NCBI GenBank assembly: GCA_902728285.1
Contig: CACVBU010000050.1
Location: 3,907,996 to 3,971,995, forward strand
Direction: 5' to 3'
Source: Clytia hemisphaerica
Lineage: Eukaryota > Cnidaria > Hydrozoa > Leptothecata > Clytiidae
Length of the DNA stretch: 64,000 bases
The notes beneath the pieces were generated by a model. It ran no database searches. It saw only the letters and a list, made by a program, of their open reading frames with translations, and had not been told where the DNA came from. Positions 21,846 to 34,050 of this stretch are shown here, one piece after another; positions within the stretch are counted from its first letter, which is position 1, and every line of letters begins with the position of its first letter. A program made the position numbers and the translations under genes.

Positions 21846-23136
21846 AATTTTTTTTTAATTCAGATATTATACAATTTTATTTATTTACAACTTTCTAGAA
21901 GAGAGAAGATAAAAAGGTAATAATTAATGCTGATATCATGAAACTGACAAAACTTATAAAATTTTTCTTCTCTATCACTCGCTTGCGACTGAAGTCCACT
22001 ATAGATCATACTGTAAAGGTCAAACGTTTTCAAAACAGTGATTTTACTAGACAGTCTTTCATACTTAAAATTCAATACTTCATAAATAAGGCATGACCTA
22101 GGCATGAATAAACACAACACCTCTCAATGTCTTAACCAAATCCCTAACTATTGCATGTTTTTCTTTTAGAGGGTGTCAAATTGCGATTTGGTCCCTTTTG
22201 GGGTTCTATTTGTAAATAAAAGTGTTTGCATAACAATTTCAAAATATGTTTTTTCACGCTGAAATCCTTAGACGCTACTGTGAAATTTTGTTTTTTAGAG
22301 AGATCTAAAATACCATACTATAAGGAAAAAACATAAAGAAAGAAAGAAGAAAGTCATCAACGGAATAAATACTTGACTTAATTATTTAATCTCAGCGCAA
22401 GTTTTTTGTTTTTGATATTGGAAAACATGACATCATTTTATTTGTTTTCCTTAAAACATCATAAACAAACTTTTTTAAATGTATATTTCATATTCACATT
22501 AGAAAACTCAACTGCCACACAACTGGTTTATAGGGAAACTTATTTTTTGTAGTTGCGAAATTCAATGCATTATTAACTATGACCAAAATACTGCCAAAAT
22601 ATCCAATTGTAAGATAAATGTGCTACAAGATATGTAATATATTTCGAAGCCTTAACCATACAAAGTGTTAATACAAAAGGATAACCCACAGTCTAAACTG
22701 TTCTCCTCTCCATGCTTTTAAAAAGCAAACCAGGATCTCATTTCTATATCTCTGATTCGTTATGTTTCAGGTAATAAAAAACGCAGGTTATCAACTCCCA
22801 TATTTCATCAAAAATTTGTGAATAGTCAGAATCACTTATTTTATGTTGAATAATGAACCAGTATTTTTATCTCTCAAAAGGGGTAATCAGGTCTGACAAA
22901 ATTGGGACAAAAGATTAATTACAGAACTATCAAACTTCTAAGCATCAAGGTAGACTTGGAATCCAAGCGTTAAACTTTGTTCACAGTCTAGGTTTGATTG
23001 CTTTGTTTATGCTGGTTTACCCCTTGGTGCAAGTAACTTGCTTTCAGGAAGACTTTTACCTGCAATACAGGTTGATTAATCAGTTTTTTTTGCGTATCAT
23101 TTACCATAATCTTCCTGTGCACTTTGATAATTTTTA
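21846..23136. other. Upstream region of TK1, no gene seen
   Basis: AT-rich. No TATA box or 5' exon of TK1 was identified with confidence. No ORF here looks like a gene. Confidence 0.4.
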
Positions 23137-23929
23137 TATGGGGTACACCAAAAAAAGTACACAGGTTTGTCGAGATATTGTGAGCTTCATGATTTAAATT
23201 TCTTGTTCATTCTTTTTTATCGTATGGAGGATGCTCTAACTTAAATTCTAAGCTATCATACATTGAATTCGAAAATTATTTTTAAAATACTGACTTTTTT
23301 TAATGTAAAAAAATCATTACAAACAGTGAGCAAAATCTTTCTTTACACGTAAAAATACGAAAATGCAACTGTGTTCATCAAAACTCGTTACGAAATTTGA
23401 AACATATGATAAAACAGGTTATCCCATGTGGGATAATATTTTTGGAAAAGCTGAAAAAAGTTTTATAAATTTCCAAGAGAGATTTTGATGTTATGTGTGT
23501 GCTATGTGAGAAAACTTTTGAAAAAATAGATCACCATTCTTCGACTAGTGGCTCAAAGAACTTGGGTCTGCATTGAGTTTGCTCGTGTTGGAAATGTTCA
23601 TGACGTGCAAATAAGATGGAGAAACTTTTGGCAAAATATAAATAAGAAAAAAAAACAATAAAAAAAAACAATAAAATTGTGTTTTTTTTATTTTGTCTTA
23701 TTTATAGCGTGATTGCTGTTTTTAACGATTTTTTTAAATTTCGACATGGAAAAAAAGTCAGATTTTTTAGAATAACTTTCGAACTACTTTTTCAATTTTA
23801 ATGTATGATAGCTCAAAATTCAAGTTAGAGCATCCTCTATACGATGAAAAAAGAATGAGCAAAAAATTTAAATCCTGAAGCTCACAATATCTCGACAAAC
23901 CTGTATACTTTTTTTTGGTGCACCCGGTA
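23137..23929. mobile_element. Mariner-like foldback with about 150-bp inverted arms
   Basis: The ends TGGGGTACACCAAAAAAAGT and TTTTTTTTGGTGCACCCGG are inverted and flanked by TA on both sides. Pairing continues inward through GGTTTGTCGAGATATTGTGA, GAGGATGCTCTAACTT and the ATGTATGATAG region, about 150 bp per arm. A TA duplication suggests the Tc1/mariner superfamily. The central 450 bp is AT-rich and non-coding. Confidence 0.8.
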
Positions 23930-24332
23930 TGTGCAAATCATTTATGGTAAATACTGACTCAGCAAAACTATTTTTGATTTCCTTCACGACCACTGTTCAC
24001 GACACACTTTCAAAATAAAATAGTAACTGCCTCAGAACTTGAAACAGGTGGCTGGTCTTTTAATGTGGTTTATAGTAATTTGAAAGTTTTTAGAACTTGC
24101 TAAATAGACATCATATAAGGATATTATGTAAGGTTAGGTGTGCGGGTCTCTCTCTGGATTTCGAAAGTCTGTCAACAAGTGTTCACACATAGACTGAATC
24201 AAATATTCTGTATCAGACCTGATCAGACCAGCTTACCTGCGTCAAGCTCAAATATTTTAAAACTTTGCGATATGTGAGTGACTAAATACTATATACTAGT
24301 GTGATTAGGTGAACAAAAAAGTAAAATCAACA

Positions 24333-24392
24333 CAGTTTGTTTTTTACGATATTTCGTTCTATTTTCAGAACTTCATCAGGTATAATACTGCA
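24333..24392 (-). ncRNA. Hammerhead ribozyme motif (minimal, Penelope type)
   Basis: Read on the minus strand: CTGATGA (24379-24373), then a helix GTTCT-loop-AGAAC, then GAAA (24355-24352), then TATC followed by GTA, which can pair back with the TAC preceding CTGATGA. These are the catalytic core elements of a hammerhead with a very short stem III, as described for Penelope-like retroelements. The cleavage site would follow the C of ATC. Stem I has mismatches by eye. Confidence 0.65.
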
Positions 24393-24944
24393 CAAGCGTT
24401 AACACATTTTTAAATGCTACAAAAATCAGTGATGCGTAAAAAAAAAAAAGGCGAGAAATAAAAAATTCTAATGAACAAAGGAAAAAATTCTATAGGGAAT
24501 AAAACAAAGAAAATGTTAAAAAGATTTAATAAAAATAGGTGCGTAGCGATAATATTTACAACGTTAAAACAGTACAATAAAATTGATGAAAACAACCCCG
24601 TGGGGAATAATCGTCGAAAACAATAAAACTAAAAATTTAACAAAAAAGGTTTCGAATTAGCACAGTAAACGCAGTGGAAATTAAAACGGAAAATTAAATG
24701 CTCGTGTCCCCTTCTGGTTTATTCAGGACAAAAAGCAAAACAAAAAGAAATTACGGAACAAAACATGGGAACACCTGATACTAGTAGAGCACACAACTGT
24801 GCTGTAGGCATGCCCGTAGGTCATACCAAGCAGTCCAAAGAAGGGCGTTCTCCCAAAAACGACCGGTCATAACCAAATGACCGCAGTATAAGCTCAATAC
24901 TAGCATCAGTTATCCCCAGAAAACTGAGGAGTTCAAAAAATGGC

Positions 24945-25739
24945 CTAATCCGGAACAACAACTTCACGATCGTTCAACCCGTGAGGAAGGAACGTATTAA
25001 GTTTATATTGCCAAAAACGTTCTCTCTTCCTGACATCTTCAAGGATATTTCCCTGGTCAATAAGAGTGAATTCAAAATCTGCAAAACCGGAATGACCAGG
25101 TAGGTCAAAATGTTCGTGAAGTTCTTGTTGTGGCACAGTTTTGTCCTTGTGATATTTGTTACACGATTTATAATTACTGAACCTAGTTCTAAAAGGAGTC
25201 GTGCAACTACCGACATACTGAATACCGCAGGTTTTGCATCTAAGAAGGTATACAACATTGGAAGAGCTACAGTTCATAGATAACCCACGAATGTTGTATA
25301 TCTTTCCATTCCTAGAAGCAAACTCTGATGTATTCTTAACTGAAGGACAAACACCACAGCGTTTTCCAAGACATGGTTCACTCTGGCCTTTGTTATCATC
25401 CCCCAAGGTAGGGACTTTCGCGCGAACCAACATATCTTTAAGACTTTTGCCCTTGCGAAAGCCCACTAACGGCACGTCTTGGAAAACCTTTTGGTGTACT
25501 TTATCAAAAGCTAAAATAGAGTGTGCCTTCCTTACAATCCTATAAAGGTTCCGGAACGCAGGATGGTAAGTTATCATAAGAGTGAGCTTATATTTCTTTG
25601 CACTCTTTTCCTGCTGTAACAGATCCTTTCTATCGAACTTCCGACCCTGTATCACCTTCTTGCGCACCAATCTCTGGCAATATCCTCGCTTGAGTAGCCA
25701 CTTTTCCAAATCATCGCATCTTTTGTCAAACAACTCGGG
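24945..25739 (-). pseudogene. Penelope-like ORF, C-terminal part with GIY-YIG nuclease
   Basis: A 262-codon frame with no stop up to the truncated 5' end. The N-terminal half has the linker typical of these elements (TYHPAFRNLYRI, GFRKGKSLKDMLVRAK, CLGKRCGVC). The GIY-YIG domain follows: VVYLLRCKTC, then IQYVGSCTTPFRTRFSNY, then HFDLPGHSGFADFEFTLID, then RKRERFWQYKLNTFLPHGLN. In active elements this domain nicks target DNA for integration. The reverse transcriptase is absent, so it is a dead 5'-truncated copy. It probably descends from a fairly young insertion, because the remaining frame is intact. Confidence 0.88.
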
Positions 25740-25820
25740 CTTCGAACAGATACGGTTAGCCTTAATGTTTGACTATATGGTAGATACGGTTTAGCCTTAA
25801 TGTTTGACTATATGGTATAA

Positions 25821-27745
25821 AGTGTGATTAGTGTGATTAGTATAGTATGGTTGATTGATCCAAATAATTTGGGGTAAATTTTGGTGGTTGAGCTCATTAA
25901 CATAACTTTAACATTTAATAGGGAATACAGAAAAAATTTTCAGGAAAATGAGCAAAACCTTCTTTCAAATCAAATACCTTAAGTGGATAAATTTTGGCGG
26001 GGATTAAATTTTGGACAAGAATGTCCTTGTCCTTTGGCCTTTGGACTTTGGATCACACTTTCTTATACCTAATATTTTCCTTCCTACTCGTATTACTGAC
26101 CACTCTATGACACTTATCGATAATATCTTTTCCTCAATTTCTGAAAAACACAGTTTTTTTGTGAAAAAATTCTTTGTTAAAAACATATTTTTGTCATCAG
26201 TTGTTATATATAAATGGACGAAAAAAATTTGAAATTTTTCTCAGACCCAACTTTGAAATTATGCTTTCCCTAATTATCATTAAAATGTTCTCAAAAGCTG
26301 TTCAAGTAAATTAAATGAAAATCTAGCACAAAAATGGCTTTAGTTTAGGTTGAAAAATAATCGCAATTTAGGGTAATTTCGAGCATGTTTTTCAGTTAGG
26401 GAAACCATCCAGGATCCTGCCATTCTATCAGCTAGCAAAAACTGTATGACACTTGTAAACTTAAGTTTCTTACCATTTTCCATCGAAAACAATCGAAAAC
26501 ATTACTGCTTCCCAAAGCCGGAGACCAAAGCAAATGATCCCTCTTGATGAGGGCGCCCTTTTGGATCTATTGTTAACTCATTTAAAATGGTGGACAGAAT
26601 TGCGGAATGACGAAGGCGCCCACTGCTTTGAGGGTGGTAACGCCAAAACGCCCGATATGACCAGCCAACAGAAGGCAAGTTTGTTGCCATGCGAGTTATG
26701 TCATGCACTCCACCGTAGCGAAAGCGCGAACAACAGTTCACAATTATAAGAATATCTTATGTGCTTAAATTCTATTTAACTTTGAGAGCTTCATGGAAAG
26801 ATGAAGAAGTAGAAAGATGAAAAATGTGCTGGTTAGTTTTTTTTAAATAGGTGTGTTCTATCATTGTTGAAAGTTGAAGAAATTTCTACCAACGCATATT
26901 TTTTTTACAGCCAATTAAAGCTGTAGTCTGCTTATACTTACTTAATGTTTGCTATATCATCTAGGCAAAAAACGGTAAAAAAAGACACAAACACAATCTT
27001 TTATGAGCGTGGTTATGATTTTTTTGATTGCGGCCGCGTACAGTGTACAGGAACTCGCGCCAAATGTTCCTAACTGTATTTGATGATATCACTCAAAAAC
27101 AGGGGTGGTACCTGGAAATCTTTTCTGAAAACAGTTACTACCAAGGTGTAATAACTGCAAAGGGTGGTGGTCCTGAAAAAAAGTGTTGAAAAAGCACTTA
27201 CTACACATCATGTCTTGTAGTAACTGCGTGCCCCCCCCCCCTGGCCTGAATGTGTTTAGATCTTTTTACTTTGCATTACGTATTGAACTTTTTCTCGGAA
27301 GGATCCTACCTTTAGACTTTATAAAAATAAACTCACCTAATTTGGTTCTTCTGTTAGAATGTGCTTCTTAGTGTTTGTTCCAGTAGCCTGTTCAGGTGAG
27401 GTTCTTCTGACAGTTCAGGTGGGGTGGGTACGCACACAAGGTTTGTAAACAAATGAGGTTTTCGCGCCGTTTTTTTCCCGCGCGTTCCAATCTTTGAATC
27501 GGCCGACGGTAAAATATGCTAGCTATAACCTCAAAATGGTAGCTGAGTGGCGGAGAATCTGTCAGCAAAAATTTGCAAATGGCACAGGCTGGGTTTTACA
27601 GTTTTACTATTTTGTTTCGAATTATGCAGGAAGACCAACAAAACGTAGATAGTCAACGAGAAAAATCTTACTAGTGTATATATATAAGAATTGCGAAGCG
27701 ATCCAGGCAAGTCACTCGCTTCGCGCAAAAGGACCCCTTGCCAAC
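25821..27745. other. Spacer; possible GC-richer leader exon at 26470-26750
   Basis: Mostly AT-rich and without genes. The block 26470-26750 is GC-richer. On the minus strand it ends with ATGGAAAATG directly followed by a GTAAG donor (about 26480-26470), so it could be a 5' exon. No downstream exon was found. Frames through it match nothing I recognise. Confidence 0.3.
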
Positions 27746-28062
27746 GCACCGGACTTAACGAACACCGGACACGCGAAAGTCCGGTGTAAAATGAGAATTT
27801 TTTTTACCACCGGACAATCTTTACACCGGACTTAAGGAAGTCGGATGTCCGGTGTCGGAGAAGGATATTTTTTTCCACCGGACAATCAAAACACCGGACA
27901 TGACCAGTCCGGTGCGTCCGGTGTTTCTTAATTTTTTGTTTCATAAATGTCCGGCGTCCAAAATTCCCTGTATGCACACCGGACTGACACCGGACTTATT
28001 GCGTCCGGTGTAACGAAAGGATACTTTTTGCCACCGGACAAATACACCGGACAGTCCGGTGC
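27746..28062. mobile_element. Element made of iterated CACCGGAC / GTCCGGTG palindromes
   Basis: The ends GCACCGGACT and AGTCCGGTGC are inverse copies. Between them lie about 15 ACCGGAC or GTCCGGT motifs in both orientations, separated by AT-rich spacers. Such clustered motifs may be transposase-binding sites of a non-autonomous element. No ORF and no clear target duplication. Confidence 0.65.
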
Positions 28063-29225
28063 TAGGGTGGTCAGGCCAAAATTTTCCACTCAAATTTTGA
28101 AAACCAAACTAATTTTATTTGAAAGTCCTTACCTTTGTGAGAAAAATGAGGGGTCATTTGTTAAAATTGGTTAAGTAGTTCCAAAGTTATTCCATTTTCA
28201 AACCACAAAAAAACCACCTTTTCAAAGAATCGCCTCCTTACACCACGCCAGCAAGAAATAATTTTCGGAAGCACCAAAATCGCGCCAAAAATGGCGGATG
28301 AAATCTAGTCTTCCGTGTGGCGGGGTGTGGGGTGTTTTGCTGGTGCGGTCTGAAAATCGGCCCGATGACTGTTAAACTTTAGCTTATCGCTAATGAGCTG
28401 GAAATGATAGCTAAAAACAAATTTCACCACTAGAAAGCTGAAATCCTCAGCTTTCAGATGGTGTATGGTGCTTAAAAGAAAAAATCCGCAATCTTGTTAA
28501 AAAATCGCAATTTCTTCTTATTTTTCAAAATCCAGACGGCCTGTAGATTTTCAAATAAAGCACTTTGTGATAGATTGTAGCCTAATCTTACCCTGGGTTT
28601 ACTAAAAAAACCGCGATTGAAAAGATGAACCAGCTCAATAGCGACAGACATTTGTTTCAATGTGGGTCGAGAATTTTCCGGTGCCGTGGTCAGCGCAAAA
28701 TCGCGTTTTCACCTTGACGTCGAAAAACATGAATATCTTTGGAAAGAAAATAGATATCTGGATGCAGTTTTTTTTATTTGTTTCCCTGATAATTCCTGAT
28801 TGATTTAAAAAAAGAATGAACAGATTTGGATGATTTAAAGGTAAGTACTAATGCATTGAAGCTCATTTTTGTAAATTCTTCCTCGTTCCGCGCAAAAAAT
28901 CCCGACGAGTGCGCACCCTACCGGTGCGTCGGCAGGGTCCTTTCTTCGCAAATTGCAAGAGCAAAATATTTAGAGTACCCTGCCCAGTTGGCGACCGAAA
29001 TTTTTTGATGCAAATTTTTCACTTACTTTTTACTTTTTTGAAAATCTTTTCGACCAGCGGTTAGACAACTTTTAACATGTTCTTCGTGTTTGTTTTGATT
29101 TTTATTTGAGGTGATCTTCTTAGAATAAAAAACTTTCGAAGCGAGTGGTACTAGAGTCGGTTCGCCAGTGCACGAACGGCCCCAGTGCACGAACGAGCGT
29201 CTTTGAACTTGAAAAAAACTACCAA
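28063..29225. other. Spacer with a repeat end shared with 57.3 kb
   Basis: 28063-28165 resembles the inverse of 57290-57393 (shared CTAGGGTGGTCAG and AAAATGAGGGGTCATTT), so it is an end of a dispersed repeat. The sequence at 28290 contains CCAAAAATGGCGGATGAAAT, which looks like a YY1-type site. No gene was recognised. Confidence 0.35.
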
Positions 29226-29808
29226 AAACAAACACGACCCTGCCTATGCCCCGGACAGTCCGGGGTTTTTTTGATGCGTGCCCGGGGTCCGTATTATTTG
29301 TTTTTGAGAGACTACCCCGGACGCCCCAGACAGCCCGCGCGGTCGCTTTTTATAGAATCGCTGACCGCGCGGGCTTTTTTCTAATTCATTGAAATATTCT
29401 TCCGTGGACAAACGCCGTCTTCCAAAAGATCTTGTAATGTCCTGATTTTGGCGTTTCGTGTGTGAAGCCTGTATTTGAACCTTAAATCTCAAGCGTGGTT
29501 TGTTCAGCAATCAAATGCTAAAATCTAACCGAAAGCTGAAAAATGGATCCTGATCAGACAGAGAAAGGTAAGTAAAGTTAGTTTTTTTATTTTTAATTAA
29601 TTTATTAACCTTGCCTAGTTTATAAAAAAAATCTAGACCTGGATAAAATGTCCGGGGGTTTAAAGTGTGCTCGGCGATATACGTCCGGGGTAAATTTATG
29701 GCGCAAAAATTGGAGCCCCGGACGTAGGTCCGGGGAAAAAGTTATTTTTTTCAGACCCCAGACATTTGCCCCGGACTGTCCGGGGCATAGGCAGGGTCGT
29801 AAACAAAC
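29226..29808. mobile_element. hAT-like element with 8-bp TSD and long GC-rich TIR
   Basis: The element 29234-29800 begins ACGACCCTGCCTATGCCCCG and ends with its reverse complement. It is flanked by AAACAAAC at 29226-29233 and 29801-29808. An 8-bp duplication fits hAT. The TIR itself contains the palindrome CCCCGGACAGTCCGGGG. A second internal hairpin, CCCGCGCGGTC...GACCGCGCGGG, sits at about 29332-29372. No transposase ORF. Confidence 0.82.
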
Positions 29809-30182
29809 TTCTATAAAACTTCCTTTGTGCAGCAGAATCCTCGAACTATTCCTTGCAATCTCTCCGAAAATTAAAATAAACGTAGCACTAGAACAACACC
29901 AAACCGATTTTGAACGAGGCCAAGTAAAAAAATCACGAAATTCGGGATTTTTGTAAATATGGCTGATTGCGAGAGAAAATGTTTTTATAAAGAAAATTGC
30001 ACAAGAAGAGTTCTGAAAATGACTTTCCTCTTTTAAAAACCTTTTATCTTCCATCACACAAAGTTTCATTGAAACATGTAAGCTCATTAATTCAAAATCA
30101 ATAGAAACATATCACCAGTAGTTGATATAAAAAAGGTTCCAGTCTGCGAACGATCCGAACACCATATTCAAAATGAAGACAT
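29809..30182. other. Spacer, no gene seen
   Basis: No coding or repeat structure recognised. It ends at the left edge of the copia 3' LTR. Confidence 0.4.
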
Positions 30183-30601
30183 TGAAAAGTCAATAACGCT
30201 GAATAATATAAAAGCCCCACAGCCAAACCAAATGCTAATATTAATATATACTAGCCTATAACGATAAGAGGAATATGAACGTTAACAGATTCCCCTCTGT
30301 CTATGAGGTGATCAATAAAATATACTATCAAAACATTTCATCATGCCAGCCAAGCAAAGCACACCAATAAAACAAATATCAAAACCAAAGACCAATGGTC
30401 ATTGTATAAAAAGTCCATTTTCAACATAACCAATATCAACTGGAACAAATATATCCATCAATAATCGATCGCGAACCAGAAACTTTCAATAAATCAAAAT
30501 CATCATAACTATTTAAATACCATTCTCATCAATATAAACCAAAACATATCTCACCATGTAATCAACATATCAAATACCATATCGAATAACATTAACAAAC
30601 A
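30183..30601 (-). repeat. Copia 3' LTR (419 bp)
   Basis: On the minus strand it starts TGTTTGTTAATG just after the purine-rich ATGAGAGGA (candidate polypurine tract) and ends ...TTGACTTTTCA. The first ~90 plus-strand bases recur at 34912, with small indels. Confidence 0.8.
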
Positions 30602-30699
30602 TCCTCTCATGGAGGACGTAGCCTTCCAGAAACAAGAACTTGATTTAATTTACTGGAAGACGCTCCCCGTTTCGTAAGGGAGTCAGCTAATTGCTTCGA

Positions 30700-33600
30700 A
30701 AGCTTCGATCCACTTGATGGACATTTTGTTATCGTGTATCATTTCATAAATGACACCCATTTCAATGCGTAGCCTTTTCTCCGATACCATAGTTGTTGAG
30801 TGAACATTTTTGTACCAGAGATTTGGTTGTCGACAAATGACTTTATGGGGATTCGATTCTGTTGATCAGATTTACCGTAAATCAATTCTGTTAGAAGACA
30901 TCCGATAACGAAAACACTTTCACAACCATCAGCAAGTGACAATGTTTCTGCAGCAAGGGTGCTTCTCACGACACGTTTAATCTTTGTAGACGACCAGGAA
31001 ATGGGACAGCATTTATCTCCTTCGCCGAAGAGAAAAACAACTCGACCACCAGTACTGGAAGTTCCGTCAGGAAGATTGGCGAACGATGCCATCATTGAAT
31101 AACATTAGCTTAAGATTACTCAGTTCTCCAAGACGTGGGAACTTGATTTGTAACGCTTCAGATTTCAACTTTCTGATGACTTTATTCGCTTGAAGTAAAT
31201 GATCTACTGTGGCTCGATTGGTTATCATACTCAGTTCAAGAACGTCATATGAAAGATCTGGTCGTGTCTGTGTTGCGACCCAATTCAATTGACCGATTGT
31301 TGTTCTCAAAAGTTTTTCCTCTTCGGATGTCACTTTATCGTTCTTTCGTAACTTTCTCGATGGCGTGATTGGGAATCTCCTTCATTGACTTTACGTAGAT
31401 CGATTGCGATAAAGTTGTTTCATTTTGGTTGGTCGAAACTTCCAATCCGATGTATTTGAAAATACAGTTCCCTTAGAACCAACTTTTGTAAATTTCATTT
31501 CACACACCTTCTTCAACAACAGTCTTTAAGAAGGTCTGTGAACCAGCATACAAAAAAGTCATCAACATGTAGGATAAAACATTCCTGCAAGCTGGTTAGA
31601 TGAATCACGCCACATGAACAGTGCTTTGTCGATGGTTGATTGTACGCATCCAAGTTTTAGTAGTGTTTTTCTCGAATCGTAAAATACCAATTACGGGATG
31701 CATCGTTGAGCCCATACACTACTTTTCGTAGCTTCCAAACTAGGTTCTCAGCTACTTTTGCTTCAGTGGGGGTTTGACATAGATTTTCACGATGGATGTC
31801 TTCTCCTTGTAAAAACGCTGACTTAATATCAATCATTTCGATAGGGCCATTGCTTTGTAGAGGCAATAGCAAAAACATGTGCGAAGAGAGTCCTTGGATA
31901 TTGTGGGAGAGTCACTTGGTATATCTGATGTCTCTTCAAATCCTCTCACTACAAGTCGAGCTTTAACTGTAAGGTTAGGTTTGGGTTGTTTCTCAGTCAC
32001 TACCCATCTTGTTGAAATCAAGGGTTGGTTTTCGAATTCAACCGGTTCATATACGTCAATGACTTCCAATTAAGAAGCTCTTTTTCTTTAGCTTCTTTGA
32101 CAAGTTCTCTTTCTTGGTCATTTGTGGGATGAAATATAGCATTGAAATTGACACTTTCACTGGTATTTTCCCATTCAATCGCTGAAAAGTCAAGACATGA
32201 ATGTTCACCATTTTCTACATTTTCGACATTGAACCACGATGCAAACTTTCCTGTCGCTTTACCTCCTCTGCTGATGATACGGGCAGTTTCCCATTCAGAG
32301 TTATTTTGTTTAATACGCACAATGTCCTGTAGTCTAGGAAAAAGTTGTCTTTCTGATACAGCTGCAGGCATTGGTGGTGGTACTACATGTGTTTGATCTG
32401 AGGTGGGTGGTATAGGAGCATCATCTTCATACTGAATTGTCACTGGGCTGTCAATCGGTTCTGTAGATCCGGTATCGATGATTTCCGATTTGTCACATGC
32501 TGTTGGGACTGTAACTTTGGAGTTAATACGTTTGGGTTGGATTACTGTTTTTGGATTTGGGTTGAATTCTTCTCCGACTTTGAGGATTCGACAACTGGGA
32601 ACTCTTACATAAACACTTCCATGGCGGACAAAGATAGTTTTTCCGTCCTGACCAATAACTTTTCCAGGACCTTTCCATTTGTTGCTAGACTCTCGTTTGT
32701 AGTACACAGCATCACCGACTTCGAAAATTTCGCTATGGCTTCGTAACTGATGTCGCAATGCACGCCTGATTCGCTCTGATGATTCAGCTTGTATAAATGC
32801 ACGTCTCCCTGAGTGTAGACTGTTAAGATGTTGATAGAAACGTTCAGATTGTTGTTACCCTCTAAAGCTGGTGGCTATATCGACGATCACGGATGGAAGA
32901 TTAGGATTTTGTCCAAACAAAAGCTGATAGGAACTGTAGCCAGAGTTCATTTGTAAACAGTTTTTGCATGAATTGCCCTACTAGGGCAAACATCGGGTTT
33001 CATTTTTGGGTTTTCTTCCAGGACCTTTTTGCAAACATTCATCAACAACGGCATGGTTACGTCACATAATCCATTTTGCCATGGACTTTCTGCTGCAGTG
33101 TTTCTGACTTCGATATTAAGGTTAGCACACATATCCTTATACTCTTCATTTGCAATTCACCACCGTTATCTGCTAGAAATTTCACTGGACACCGAATCCT
33201 GATCCGATCCACATAAGCATGACTTTATCTACAATGGTCGACGGCTTTTATCGTTTATAAATCTGGACATGGTGAATCTTGTAGCTGCATCGATTAAATG
33301 AAGAATGTATTTACCGTCTTCCCACTTCTTGAGATCCATCACTACGACTTCATTGAAGGTGGTGGCTAATGGTAAACTGACAAATGGCCTTGCAGGAGTT
33401 TTCTTAAATTTACGACAAATTTGACAATCAGCTGAAATAGCATCAATCACTTTGGAGCAAACTGGCGACCAGAACTCCTGCATCTCGTAATAAACCTTTA
33501 AGCGTTTCGGGGACGGATGAGCAAACTGCTTATGAAGTTTGTGACAACTGCGGAAATTTCCTTATCGCTTCGACACCGGTAAAGCAACATTCTATGTCAA

Positions 33601-33990
33601 TAGATGTGTCTCTCAAAGGGATGCAATAATGGCCTGCTGATGTACTTTGTAGGTTAACAACATTTCCGTAAATTTCAGCTTTATCGTTCACCAAATCAAG
33701 TTTCATTCCTGCTTTTTTCATTGCATTTTTACTTAAAACATCGGAATATCACTATCAATAATATCTGTTTCAATGGTGCATCTTTGTCCGGCAGGTAGCA
33801 GGGCAACAATGCTTTACCTTTTGATTTGAGTCGTTCACCACCTCCAAACTTGTAAATAGTTTCACTATCTTTGGTAAATATCTCACTTTTTTCACTGTCA
33901 CTTAGTGAGTCGATTAAAACTCTATCAATTCTTGTCCAGAAACTGTCGACGAGCATCCACTGTCGAGAACGGCAGCATTGGGAGATTCTG
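30700..33990 (-). pseudogene. Copia pol remnant (PR-IN-RT-RNaseH)
   Basis: Fragments in several frames, 5' to 3' on the minus strand: aspartic protease AVLDSGCSSTVSG (about 33975-33937); integrase zinc region CQICRKFKKTPARP; the catalytic residues in VVVMDLKKWEDGKYI, ADNGGE (about 33165) and AAESPWQNGLCD; reverse transcriptase KARLVVRGFEE, IDIKSAFLQGEDI and the catalytic HVDDF (about 31570-31556); then RPDLSYDVLELS; and RNase H STLAAETLSLADGCES with FVDNQ. Frameshifts and stops separate these, so no functional polyprotein can be made. The long linker at 32018-32758 between integrase and RT is still open. Confidence 0.9.
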
Positions 33991-34050
33991 TTAAAACACT
34001 GTCATTTCATCATCATTATTTTGGCCCGTAAACGAGCAAATTTTCAGTCT

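Larger units (their letters stand above)
24300..25820 (-). mobile_element. 5'-truncated Penelope-like element
   Basis: On the minus strand this holds a GIY-YIG endonuclease frame followed by a 3' tail with a hammerhead ribozyme motif, the typical 3' half of a Penelope-like element. The reverse transcriptase is missing. The sequence AGTGTGATTAG lies beside both ends (about 24298 and twice at about 25820) and is a candidate target duplication. A short local duplication containing TAGCCTTAATGTTTGACTA sits at 25758 and 25792, at the truncated end. Confidence 0.8.
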
